Part shown: piece by piece, positions 10,960 through 21,815 of the stretch
How the letters are laid out: each line of letters opens with the position of its first letter
Numbering within the stretch: the first letter of the stretch is position 1
Assembly (NCBI RefSeq): GCF_052324685.1
Contig: NW_027506985.1
Location: forward strand, 1-64,000
From: Brachyhypopomus gauderio
Taxonomy: Eukaryota; Chordata; Actinopteri; Gymnotiformes; Hypopomidae
Length of the DNA: 64,000 bases
Direction: 5' to 3'
Made by a program: the position numbers and the translations under genes
The notes under the pieces: model-generated
Told to the model about the DNA's origin: nothing
Databases searched by the model: none
The model's input: the letters and a program-made list of their open reading frames with translations, nothing else

Positions 10960-11160
10960 TGTGATGCCCGCTGTTCGTTTACAGAGGGCCTGGCAGTTAT
11001 AATTCAGCGCAATTGGCTCCATGCACAAGATGGCGTCCATTCTGTTTCCGGCATTTGAGGGTGTGCATGAGAAGTTCCGGTCTGAGCACTTCCGTGGTTT
11101 TAGTATTAATATCAACACGAAGAGATAGCGAGCTAGTTGGAAATAATGAGTGCATTCAGG
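10960..11160 (+). promoter_or_regulatory. Promoter-like block with ETS/YY1-type motifs and a 32-codon ORF
   Basis: The stretch has a YY1-type AAGATGGCG at 11028-11036, whose ATG (11030) is in good start context and opens a 32-codon ORF ending at 11128. Three TTCCG/TTCCGG cores (about 11045-11095) look like ETS sites. The real bidirectional promoter at 14615 has similar elements. The ORF (MASILFPAFEG...) has no homolog I know. It may be a relic promoter with a first exon, or chance. Downstream (AT)n, not an exon, follows. Confidence 0.35.
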
Positions 11161-11358
11161 GTTAAAGAGAGAAGACTGGCCTTATTATATTATAGTTATA
11201 TATATATATATATAGTTATATACTTATTATAGTTATATAGTTTTGTATAGTTATATATATACATTGTTATTGTTTTTTTATATAATGTTTGCTTATTTGG
11301 TGCTTGTAAATAGTTTTTTTATGAATGTTATAATAACTCCTTGACCATAATTGATTAA

Positions 11359-11843
11359 CACTAGAATGACTGAAATTTCAAGATCCTGAGGACATCACCC
11401 CTCCTTCTTCCCAGTAATTAAGAGAGCCATAAGTCAGCCTTTATTATGTTAATTCATAGAGAAACACTCAGGCAGCAACTCTGTGGTACATTCAGAAAGC
11501 CCCCTAGTATAACATCTCTCTTTCACTCCCTTTCTCTGTCTCATATATATATATATATACACACACACACAAACACACACACGTTATAGTTACATATAGA
11601 CATCCACACTGTATACACTACATTATTGATTGTTGTTAGTGTAACATCTCAGTCTCTTCCTTTTCTCTCTGTAACACTAGTACTTACTACTAGTAACACT
11701 GTAACTTACCAATTTAGTAGAGATATACAGAAGAGAGCTCAATTCAATTTCATTATTTCAGTGAGGGTTATGGCAGTTTATATATGCATATTTCATGCTT
11801 GGAAACAACCAAGTCAACCAAGTATTCTTTAGTCATTCTAGTG
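11359..11843 (+). mobile_element. piggyBac-like MITE, unit 1
   Basis: 485 bp with 13-bp terminal inverted repeats CACTAGAATGACT and TTAA on each side (11355-11358 and 11844-11847). No coding capacity. The same insertion is in every unit, so it predates the amplification. Confidence 0.88.
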
Positions 11844-12177
11844 TTAAACAACCATTATTCAGTTTCTGTATTACATCTTTTTTTTTATTATACACTAAAT
11901 GAGTACAACTTTAATGCCACCTTAATTTATTTTATCAGCTCTACAAATATAGGGCAGTTCTATATTTACATCTTGTAGTTCTTCTGTCTCTCTGTATAAG
12001 ATTCTGCTCAGTCTGGTTTCGGCATTGTTTTACACATATGGGAAAGCATGGTAGCATAAAGAAAAAGACTCAATGTCAACACATTTAAGATTTATTAAGA
12101 ATCAATCATTAAAATATCATTAGTTCATAAATTTACTGCATTTTAAATAGATAACTGCCAAACGTGATGAGAAGTCA

Positions 12178-14614
12178 TTACACTGACATGTAAAAATAAA
12201 AAAATAAAAAATCTCCCTTCTCTCTAATGGTTTTAGCCACTTCACAGTCTCTGTATATGCGCTGAATGAGAATATCATCCTCTGCAAATACAACAAAATC
12301 ACACCACTCCATACCTGTAAGTAGGAGCTGGCCTTGTACCTGCCAGTAGTAACTGTGAGTCTGCTTCAATTTCAGTGTGCCACTCTGCATTTTCAGGTAG
12401 CTACAGTCCACATAGCTTTTTGCATTGGGGCATTTAATTTCCACCAGTCCAAAGGGTGGGCTCTCAGTCGGGTCAAACACCAGACCATCAGGAGATGCCC
12501 CTAACCAGGGGGCATCAGGGTGGATGACAAACCCACAAGGCCAGTAATTGGTGTTTTTTATTCTGCAGTACTCCTGTATGGCAACCGGTTCCAGTGCCAA
12601 TCCCCTCTTCATTGCAGCAGTTTGATTCACTCCCTTTCGAATCCTTTGTGACAGGATTTCTGCAGAACTCTGACCTCTGACATGGCATATTTCCCTGAAT
12701 CGGGAGGAAGTTATTCTTGGCCCCCTGACTCGGTGCCACTCCACAGAGTTGCTCTGCTCTCTGATGGCAACCTCTATCTTCCTTGCCATGTCAAATGTAG
12801 TGACAAGTGACTGCAGATGGAGGTGTTGTTGGTGACTGCACACGAACTGGCAGTTAGTAGGCTCAAGCCTATAGCCGTCTACAGGTAGAGGTGGTGGCAG
12901 AGGGGCATCTGGATGGTGTACTACAACCCAACTCACTGGTACTGGATGCTGGTAGGATATGGGACTACCCGCCTGGACTTTCCCAAAAGCTGAATCAACC
13001 AGCGGGACGTCAGCACTTATGGCCATGGTGGTGATGAGTGGAGCAATGTCTGCAGTGAAGTCCTTGTACTGCTCATCAACTTTGAGGACATGTGGATCTG
13101 GCAGCTCCCCTCGCACTGCCTTGTAACGTTTACTCCTTTGAAAAATCGAATTCCACAGTAAGGACTTTGTACACTCATACAACAAAGGTTATACAGTAAG
13201 CAAAGCATACATAGGAAAATTAATTTTACCTTACACCATCAGCAACTGTAAACTGCTTCGGCTTGGAGGACAAAAATACCATGTCACTTACTCTGCCTGG
13301 TTTCACACCCTATTAATTACATAAAAGAATGATCACACTACTTTAAATGTTTGTTGATGTGACATAGTACATCAGCTCATAATGTAGCTTGTTGAAGAAA
13401 TAATTTAACTTTGGTATGGTTGGGAACACATACTCACCATGGTTCTTGGCTTGTGCCAGCGTTGTTCTGTTTCTGTGCAGCTTAGGACTGGGGGTACAGC
13501 AGCCAGGTTCAGTGTGGAGTAGTGTGCAGTCTGAAACAGTAGTGCAACATTGTGGTTGCAGAGTGCTGTCCCAGCCACACAGGAGCACTCGGCCACTGCA
13601 ATGTCCACCGGTACACGGTCTTCAAAGACAATCTAAACATAAAAAAAAACCAGTCAAAATCTCAGGCTAAATGAGTGGTGTCCAATTTTATATGCAAAGG
13701 AATGGTGTGGCTGCAGGTTTTTATTCCAGCCAAATATATAACAATAGATGCTTAAACAACTGATTACACTTGTTTAATTATATGTTTTTTGCTGCTCATT
13801 ATGTAGCAAATACCTGCTTCCAACCCAGACCTTTACACACAAGTCGGGACACCCCTGGGCTTAATCACGGCAGGTTATCAATTGTATCACCAAGAGTATA
13901 AGCAATATAAGTTTACTCCCTCTTGCTGCAATATAAGAAATAACGATAAACTTATCTACCTTTTATCATATCCCTTGTCTCAATTTTCTTCAAATATTTT
14001 AAAGTTAGTGAATCACTGAACTGTGTTAGTAAAACAGTGTTAGTAAAACAAAGGAACAGGCGCAGGGTACAAAATACTTACCACTGCCAAGTCATTAAGA
14101 TATTTGGACCCTGCATGTATTATACTAAATATACAGTAAATAACAACTGAGGCTGTGAACCAACAAACACTGTTTTTCCTCCCTACTCTGAGGTCGTGAG
14201 GTTTTTCACTCTTCCTCATCGACCTGTAACAGGTAGCCCTGATGCTCACTCTCCCTGACGAATCTCTGTTTGAAACTGTGGGCATTTAAACAGGACATCA
14301 TTTACAATATACATAAAAGTTACACTGAATGTCATTAAAACATCTGACACTGGATACAACCGTCGTTAGAGTCCTAGTTAGACAATAAGCTCAGCTAAAT
14401 CACAGGGTGGGTGTGTAGCTAACTAGGCTGCCTAGCTAGCTGTGTAATGGTGTGACATACCTTCATAGTTGTCGATGTAACTGGATATATACATCTTATA
14501 TCCTTTTTCCCTTTTGCTCCTCGGGGTTGAGCTGGCCGCTTGGACTATCCGATGCACATCGGTGATGGTAATCTTTGGTAGATCTTGGAGGCACCTAGTG
14601 TAAAACACAGCCAT
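12178..14614 (-). CDS. SWIM zinc finger + YqaJ-type nuclease protein, unit 1
   Basis: Five - strand exons join in frame into exactly 526 codons plus stop: 14614-14461, 14275-14082, 13632-13438, 13309-13230 and 13135-12178, each with GT donors (gtatgt, gtaagt, gtgagt, gtaaaa) and AG acceptors. Residues 132-143 form a SWIM zinc finger (C132-x-C134, C141-x-H143), usually a DNA- or protein-binding module. Residues about 350-500 are a YqaJ/lambda-exonuclease-like PD-(D/E)XK core: E390, D424, E440-x-K442 and the Gln motif at 473-477, all intact. Predicted role: metal-dependent nuclease, substrate unknown. Poly(A) signal on - at 12096-12091. I recall this SWIM-YqaJ architecture as multicopy in fish; YqaJ proteins are also carried by ISL2EU-type DNA transposons, but no transposase or terminal repeats are seen here. 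The start lies about 250-400 bp from the divergent cep164-like 5' end. Confidence 0.88.
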
Positions 14615-15000
14615 CTTCGCTTCTGCGCGTCTGTCCTGTGTGCCGGAGCGGAACTATTCACGCGCACCCTCGAAAAACCGGAAGTAGTAACACGTCATCC
14701 CGTGCAACTAGCGAATACCAGTTTCAAATGACAGTAAAATTGACCAATCATATCTTCCCTCTTAGTGGGCGGGCTTAACTGTATGATAATTTCCGCCTGC
14801 TGTGGCGACGCTAGCTGTCGTTAGCGTACCACCACTAGCTAGTTCCGATTCATTCCTTTGACGTCCTCGTGCGCGTTGTTTACATATTCCGCTTCCGAGG
14901 AACACGGAGCTGTGAACCTTATTTTGTTGGAACCTTATTTTTGTTAAGAAGTTATCTAGTACAGATATTACTGTTTATTGCGTGTCTAAAGCTGTACTGT
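14615..15000. promoter_or_regulatory. Shared bidirectional promoter, copy 1
   Basis: A CpG-richer stretch lies between the SWIM-YqaJ start codon (14614, -) and the cep164-like 5' UTR (+). Motifs seen: ETS-type CCGGAAGT at 14678-14685 and its reverse TTCCG near 14893, CACGTCAT at 14691-14698, a CCAAT box at 14744-14748, an Sp/KLF GC box GTGGGCGGG at 14765-14773, and a CRE-like TGACGTCC at 14859-14866. No TATA box is obvious. CCAAT + GC box + ETS without TATA is the usual make-up of vertebrate bidirectional housekeeping promoters. Transcription start sites are not visible from sequence. Confidence 0.7.
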
Positions 15001-16155
15001 CGTCTCAGTTTTTTTCTTTATTGCAGTTAATTAGGAGAGGAAACATTTTTTTTCGGGGGGATGGGAGCGGGCCCAGGTTTAATGGTCACGGTTCGCTACT
15101 GATATACGGTCTGTGGTATGAACCCTTTGGGTACAAGCCAGGCTGCATCAGGTTATTGTAGCAGCCTGGCTGATTTGGTGTTTTAGTTAAAAAAATAGGA
15201 AATTGTCATATCACGTGCTACTCAACTTTGGAATGTTTGGTTTAGAATGTTTGGTTGGGAAGGTGGAATGTTTGGATTCAGTTTCGATGCTGAAAAGCTG
15301 AGAAATTGTCGCATGACATTTGGCTCTGAGAATTATCAAACCTACAATCTGAGAATCCTATCAATCCTACAATCCTTACAAATCTTCCCAGATCTTTCTA
15401 TTTTTTCTAGATCTTTCTATCTTTCTATTCTTTCAAATTTTTCATCCAGGAGATTTTTTTTACCCCAGGAGAAGTGACCAGCCAAGGCAGGAACAGAAGA
15501 ACAGAAGAACTTCATAGACACACCAGGTGAGAAAAATATATTTTCATATACTGTACATAATTTTATACTTCTATGTAAGACAGTATATTTAGTTCTTATG
15601 AGTATGGATTTCCATAGGCTTGTTCATAATTATTAAAAATTAAATATACACATTTATGTAGTAGGTTTCTAAGGTTCAGAAAAATAACATGTATATTTAT
15701 TCTGCTGATGACTGTCAAGCTCTTTATTTCATGTGTACAGGATAATATAATTAATGGAGCATGGGTTATTTCTTTGATTTCTTTGACTCAGCACAATTTT
15801 CATAAATCCCACCATGTTAACATTGTCCATGTGGCCATGGAAAAAGCAAATAAAAATAAACATTTTTAAAAAGAAACAGATTTCTAACATGACAAATTCT
15901 TAAGCATTCTCCCCACATTCTGATGACATCACATGGCACCATAGCCCTTCTTATAATCACTTGTTCATTGGGAAACACTTACAAGGCATTTGAGCCTCAC
16001 TGTGAGGCGTGCTGGGTTTCACTTTACCTGCTGTGGGATTTTCAGGTGTGCCCTACAACCCCCAAGAGACAGTGATCCACAGACAATATAGCAATATCTG
16101 TCTACTGCACTGTTATTCGTATAGTACATAATCTTTTTCTTAATGTTCAGTCAAC
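15001..16155 (+). other. cep164-like 5' UTR exon and first intron
   Basis: A non-coding first exon probably ends at 15526 (caccag followed by gtgaga). The intron runs to the acceptor ttcag at 16146-16150 just before the start exon. The ORF beginning MFGWEGG at 15247 lies in this 5' UTR; its length changes between units with a T-run (76 codons here, 94 in later copies), so I treat it as an upstream ORF, not a gene. Confidence 0.6.
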
Positions 16156-18050
16156 ATGACAGCAGATGCCCTTCGGAGACCAGTTGGAGACCAGTTGATC
16201 CTGGAAGAGGATGAGAATTATCTCCCATCTGAACAAGGTACATTAGCTGTCGCATACTACCTGTTACAGTTTAGGACCCCGGATAAAACTTTAATATATG
16301 TTACTGAAATGGTATACTTTAATATCCACCATTGATAAAGTCTACAAGCTACAACAGTTCCATCATTTAATAACTAAATTATAATGTTGACATAATAACT
16401 TAATAATATATAATAATAATAATAATATATAATAATAATATTAACAACACATGTCCAGTTGGGACTCTTGTATGTTCGTCCAAGCTATAGCTACACTTTA
16501 TAACATAGAATCAATCTCCATGCATTATGGACTTAACTATTTGAATTTGTGGGATTTTACTTGATTTGAAAATATCATACTGATTGTGGGTATATTCATC
16601 TTATCCGTATTCCTCCTCAGAGGTCCATGAGTATGCCAGAGAAATTGGCATTGACCCTGATGGGGAGCCAGAGCTGCTGTGGCTGGCCAGAGAGGGGATT
16701 GTAGCCCCACTACCTCCTGATTGGAAACCCTGGTAGGACAAACTCATTCTCATACAGTCACCCAGTTTTCTTATCCTTACACACAGAGCAGTGAGCGTTG
16801 GTGTGAGCGTTGGTTCCTTTTAGTAAAATCCAAGCATACTCTAATGTGCCCTTAATTGAGGAATGGCTTCCATTCCAAGAACTCTACGTATCATTCATGC
16901 TGTCTCATTCATTCAGGCTCTTGATTACCTGACGTACCAAGGCCCTTTGTCCCCTGTAACTCAGTTATAATTTTAAGTACCATTTATAGAAGTAGGATGC
17001 ATCAGGACTTTATTGTGAGTGTCATAATGTCACACGGACTCTCTGGAAGCTTGCAAGAAGTGGGCATTGAATCACTTATGACCTAGGTGATTAGATGAGC
17101 AAATTAGAAAGCCCAACTTTTTTTTAAAGACCTTGGAACTGCAAGTCTGGAGAAGACTGAATATTTTGACTGGGAAGTAAGACTGGGCAAGAGAAAATAT
17201 AACAGACAGAGGAGGATTTTTGAAGTTGGAGAGTATGATGTGACATGAAAGATCAGACACAATTTAACATATTAAATCATTTTTGGATTCTGTATTCAAA
17301 TGGTTTGGGGGGAAGTATGTTATAACCTTATTGTCAGGTGTAACAGTGGTGTCTTTATATGAGTCAGTACCTTCATACATAAAACACATAAAGACAAGAT
17401 CCAGGGGATATTTAATGTTAGTTGTCCCCGAAACTAACAATTGCAAAGTATAAAATTAATATTTCATCACTCTATGCAGCAGATTTGCTTGTAGACTTGG
17501 CCTTCTGGCACTATTAATCTGAGCAATGAGACCCAGAGCACCACTCAGTGTTTCAGATGTTGACATATTGACACCTTTGTGGACAGTCCTGTGCTGGAGA
17601 ACCTAGGCTTGTCTACATGTCATGTGTTTTTATGTGTGTGTTTATCTATGTGATGAGCTTGTCTCTCTTTCCTACTCTCCAGTCAGGATGTGACTGGAGA
17701 AGTATACTATTTCAACTTCTCCACGGGCCAGTCCACCTGGGACCACCCCTGTGATGAGCACTACCGCCAACTAGTGGCCCAGGAGCGGGAGTGTGCTCAG
17801 CCATGCCACGGCCATGCCATGGATGAAGAGGAGGAGGATGAAGAGCCGAAGAAGGCGTCTGTCCATGAGGTGAAAACACCTGCTAGAATATAATGCTCTG
17901 ATTTTTAGCTCACTGTCACCTTTGTAGTCTTTACACTGCAGTTGTTCACACATTATGTTCCCAGCTTTTATACACATTTATACAGCGCCACTAACATCAC
18001 TGTGTGTGCTCACGTGATCTTGGTGTTACTGTAGCACCTTGCTCTACCTG

Positions 18051-18107
<57 letters not shown>

Positions 18108-19091
18108 TCTTGTGAATGTCTGTACATGCATGTTTATGCATGTGTGTTTGCATGTGTTGGTGTGTTTGTCTGTGTATGAGCAGGACAGTGAACTCAGGGT
18201 GGCAGAGGAGACTGAGCTGGACGTGGACGAAGAAAAGAAAAAGAGAGAGAAGGAGTGTGTGTGTGTGTGTGAGTGTATGTGTGGTGAGTTGTCTGGTCTG
18301 TTGCAGGAGGTGAGGGAGGAGGTGCAGAGGGAGCACAGCAGGAAGCTGGAGCAGCTGTCGCAGGAGTACCAGGAGCAGCTCTTCACCCTCAGACATGAGC
18401 ACCTGGAGGAGGTGCAGAGGGAGCACAGCAGGAAGCTGGAGCAGGTGTCGCAGGAGCACCAGGAGCAGCTCTTCACCCTCAGACAAAAGCACCTGGAGGA
18501 GGTGTGGCAGGGAGAATTCATTTACTCACAGCTCAGTGATCACCTGAGAGACCGAGCCAATGTGTGTTCATCACACGGTGTGTGTGCAGGAGAGCGTGGA
18601 GAGGGAGCGCTTGTTGAGGGCTCATCTGGAGGAGAGGGAGAGGATGCAGGCTTCGCACACGTCCCAGCTGGATCAGCTCAGACTACAGCTCGACTCTCAG
18701 CTCCAACACACCCACAAAATACACATGCAGAAAGTAAGATCCCACACCCATACGATACTCACGTGCAAAAACGCCTCTTCTGCCGTACCCAGTCGGGTGT
18801 TTATGTGTATAAAGACGGTGAGAGTTGTTTGTATTTGTTTGTTTTTCTTGTGTGTGTGTTTAGGCGTTAGAAGTGCAGAAGATGATTGAGCAACTGGACA
18901 TGAAAACCAAAGAGCTCAAAACTCAGGAACTGCTACTCCAAACTCAGGTACTTTACCTGCGTTATTTGAGTGTGTGTGTGTGTGTGGGTGTGCTACTCCA
19001 AACTGAGATACTTTACCTGCTTTATTTGAGTGTGTGTGTGTGTGTGTGTGGGTGTGCTACTCCAAACTTAGATACTTTACCTGCTTTATTT

Positions 19092-19128
<37 letters not shown>

Positions 19129-19575
19129 TGCAACACCAAGCTCAGGTACTTTACCTGCTTTATTTGAGTGTGTGGGTGTGTGTGCGCTACTCCAAACTCA
19201 GGTACTTTAGCTACTTTGAGTGTGTATGTGCAACTGGTACACTGAGCTCCATTGTATTAGGTGCCCGTATAGCTGTAGTTATAAGTTACTAATCATTCGT
19301 CAGTCAGTTCTTTGTGCTGAGAAGTTAACTGACTCAATGACCTGTTTTGAAGAAAAAAAATGAATAGGTCATGTCTGGAGTGTGTGTGTGCGTGTGCATG
19401 TGCGTGCATGCATGTGTGTGAATCTTCAGTCCAGTCACTCAGCTGCCTGATAAAATGATCTGTGTGTGTGTTTGTACTGTTGGTCTGTAGGCTGCAGATT
19501 TGAAGAAGAGGAGACAACAGCTGAGTGAGGAAGGAGATGAAGTTGAGAAGGGGATAGAGGTGAGTGTGTGTGACC

Positions 19576-19611
<36 letters not shown>

Positions 19612-19648
19612 CATTGTGAACTGTTATGCTAGGTTGTGTGTGTCCCCC

Positions 19649-19701
<53 letters not shown>

Positions 19702-19945
19702 ATTGTGAACTGTTATGTTAGGTTGTGTGTTTGTGTGTCCCCCAGGCTCTCTCACGTGTCCTGAGAGAACGGGACAGTCTGCGTGCAGAGCTGGACCAAT
19801 TAAGAGATGAGAGGAGGAGAGAAAGGGAGGAGCTGGATAAAGAGAGACAGGGAAGGAGGAGGGAGAGGGAGGAGAGCAAGAGGATGATGGAGGAGAGAGA
19901 AAAACTTCAGGCTAGATGTGATGAACTCCACAGAAGGCTCAGGTA

Positions 19946-20009
<64 letters not shown>

Positions 20010-20266
20010 ACACATTAGCTTTGACCAAGTCAGTACTGGTCTCTGGTGACACAAATGCAAGGTACACAGAGTGTGTACATGTACAGATCTGTGTTGGTGT
20101 GGAGGGCTCCCTCCAAGTGGAGGAAATGGAACCTCCTCTCTCCCCTGTGCCCACCTCCCACAACCTCCCGCAGCATAGACAAGTATGTGGGTGTGGGTGG
20201 GTGTGGGTGGGGAGGGAGGCTGTCCGATTGTATGTATTTATCATATGTTTATATACTCGTTTGTAA

Positions 20267-20343
<77 letters not shown>

Positions 20344-21723
20344 GCTTGCAGGAGTATATTTCAGGTGAAGGTGTCCAGCAGAGAGCAAGACAGTTCTTGG
20401 AGAAACAGACCAGCTGTCTGAGAGTGAGACAGGCGGCACTAAGGACGGCCCACCCCAGCCCGCAGAGGTCCGCTGCAGGAGGCTCTGCTCAGCCTCTCTG
20501 CCAGGTCCGTCAAGTCTAGTCAGTTTTATTTATAAAGCGCTTTTTACAAAACATGGTGTCACAAGCGCTTGGGTCCAGATCCCTATTGAACAAGACAGGG
20601 GCAAGTGTGGCAGAGACAAACTCCCTATGCGGATTAGGAAGAAACCTTGGGAGGACCAAGACCCCAAAGGGAAGCCATGCTCAATTGGCCCAGCAACTTT
20701 AAGTTCATATTTATAGTCCTGTGTCTATCTGAGCAGTCACAGTCTCTCCAATATGGATGCTGGGCCTCAGGTAGGATGCTGGCCGTATTGGCACATGCAT
20801 CCACGGCATCAGCACATCCACTGGCAACCCAGAGCATCTTCTAGCTCCTTTATGGAATTGTCTTTGTAGAAACATGTAGTCAAGATACAGAATGCAGGTT
20901 AATATGTAAAATCAAATTAAACTTCCATATATATAGCACACGTGCCAGTGACTTAGCATGTGGCTCCAGCAGGCTTATCCCTAGCAGCATAACTAAAGGG
21001 AGGGGCCTGGAGGTGACCACAGGCATGAGGGTACTGAGACATTACTCTGCCTTCGGCTGTAATCTTGTAGTTTTCGGATCTGAGCACAATCCTGTGCTTT
21101 GAGAGAGCAGCAGGTGAGATGATTATGGTATGCAGTGAGTTCACTCGGATATTGTGGAGGACTATTTAATGCTTTATAGGCCAACAGAAGAATTTTAAAA
21201 TCAGTTTGATATTTAAGCAGGAGCCAGTGCAATGCTGAGAGAGTAGGACTAATGTGATGCACTTCTCAAGGCCTAGTTAGGACTCTGGCTCTTGGATTCA
21301 AGTTGGAATGCAGCAAGTTGGACTTTCTTTAGGGACTGTTTAGAGCATCCAATTAAAAGTAGTCCAATCTTGATGAGATTGTGGACCAGTTTCTCTGCGT
21401 CTGATACCGAACGTACATGTCTCAGCTTGGCAATATTACATGAAGGTGCAAAGGCAGCATTAGTGACATTGCATATGTGTGTGTCAAATGAAAGATCCTA
21501 ATCACTAGTGACGCCTAAACTTTTAGCAGGAAATTCAGGTGTTACTGAAAAGCCATCTAGTGTAATAAGAAGATCAGACCCATTGCTTCTAGCACCCTTG
21601 GATCCAAGAAGTAACACCTCAGTCTTATTAGAATTTAGAAGAAGAGAATTAGACGCCATCCAGTTCTTTATTTCTTGGATGCAGTTCTCAGTTTTGGTAG
21701 TAGTGTTGACATCATCCAAATTA

Positions 21724-21815
<92 letters not shown>

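Larger units (their letters stand above)
4769..19763 (+). repeat. Tandem unit 1 (about 14,995 bp)
   Basis: Defined from the AGAGAACGGG of cep164 exon 9 to the next occurrence of the same point. It contains the 3' half of a cep164-like gene, the dead LINE, the MITE, a full SWIM-YqaJ gene on -, the bidirectional promoter and the 5' half of the next cep164-like gene. It is shorter than units 2 and 3 mainly because its microsatellites are shorter. Confidence 0.95.

Noticed and set aside
13136-13185. Start of the SWIM-YqaJ protein at the Met of MLYECTKSLL on the - strand
   Set aside because: Those codons lie upstream of a splice acceptor (tttcaaag before 13135). Joining exon 4 to exon 5 there completes an Arg codon and keeps the frame with the SWIM exon, so this Met is intronic.
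14432-14614. Independent small 60-codon gene on -
   Set aside because: It is exon 1 of the SWIM-YqaJ gene: a gtatgt donor at 14460 joins it in phase to the exon at 14275-14082.
15247-15477. ORF starting MFGWEGG upstream of cep164-like
   Set aside because: It lies in the 5' UTR exon and its end changes between copies (76 or 94 codons) with a T-run, so the reading is not conserved.
18004-18521. Long ORFs on both strands rich in CVCVCV, THTHTH or LSLSLS
   Set aside because: They are translations of (CA)n, (GT)n and (CT)n microsatellites; apart from the parts that overlap spliced cep164 exons on +, nothing supports them as genes. The same applies to the YIYIYI ORFs over the (AT)n runs.
18948-19490. 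CRISPR-like array suggested by evenly spaced repeats
   Set aside because: The repeats are copies of an exon end with GT-rich spacers in a vertebrate intron; spacers are simple sequence, and no cas genes or prokaryotic features exist.
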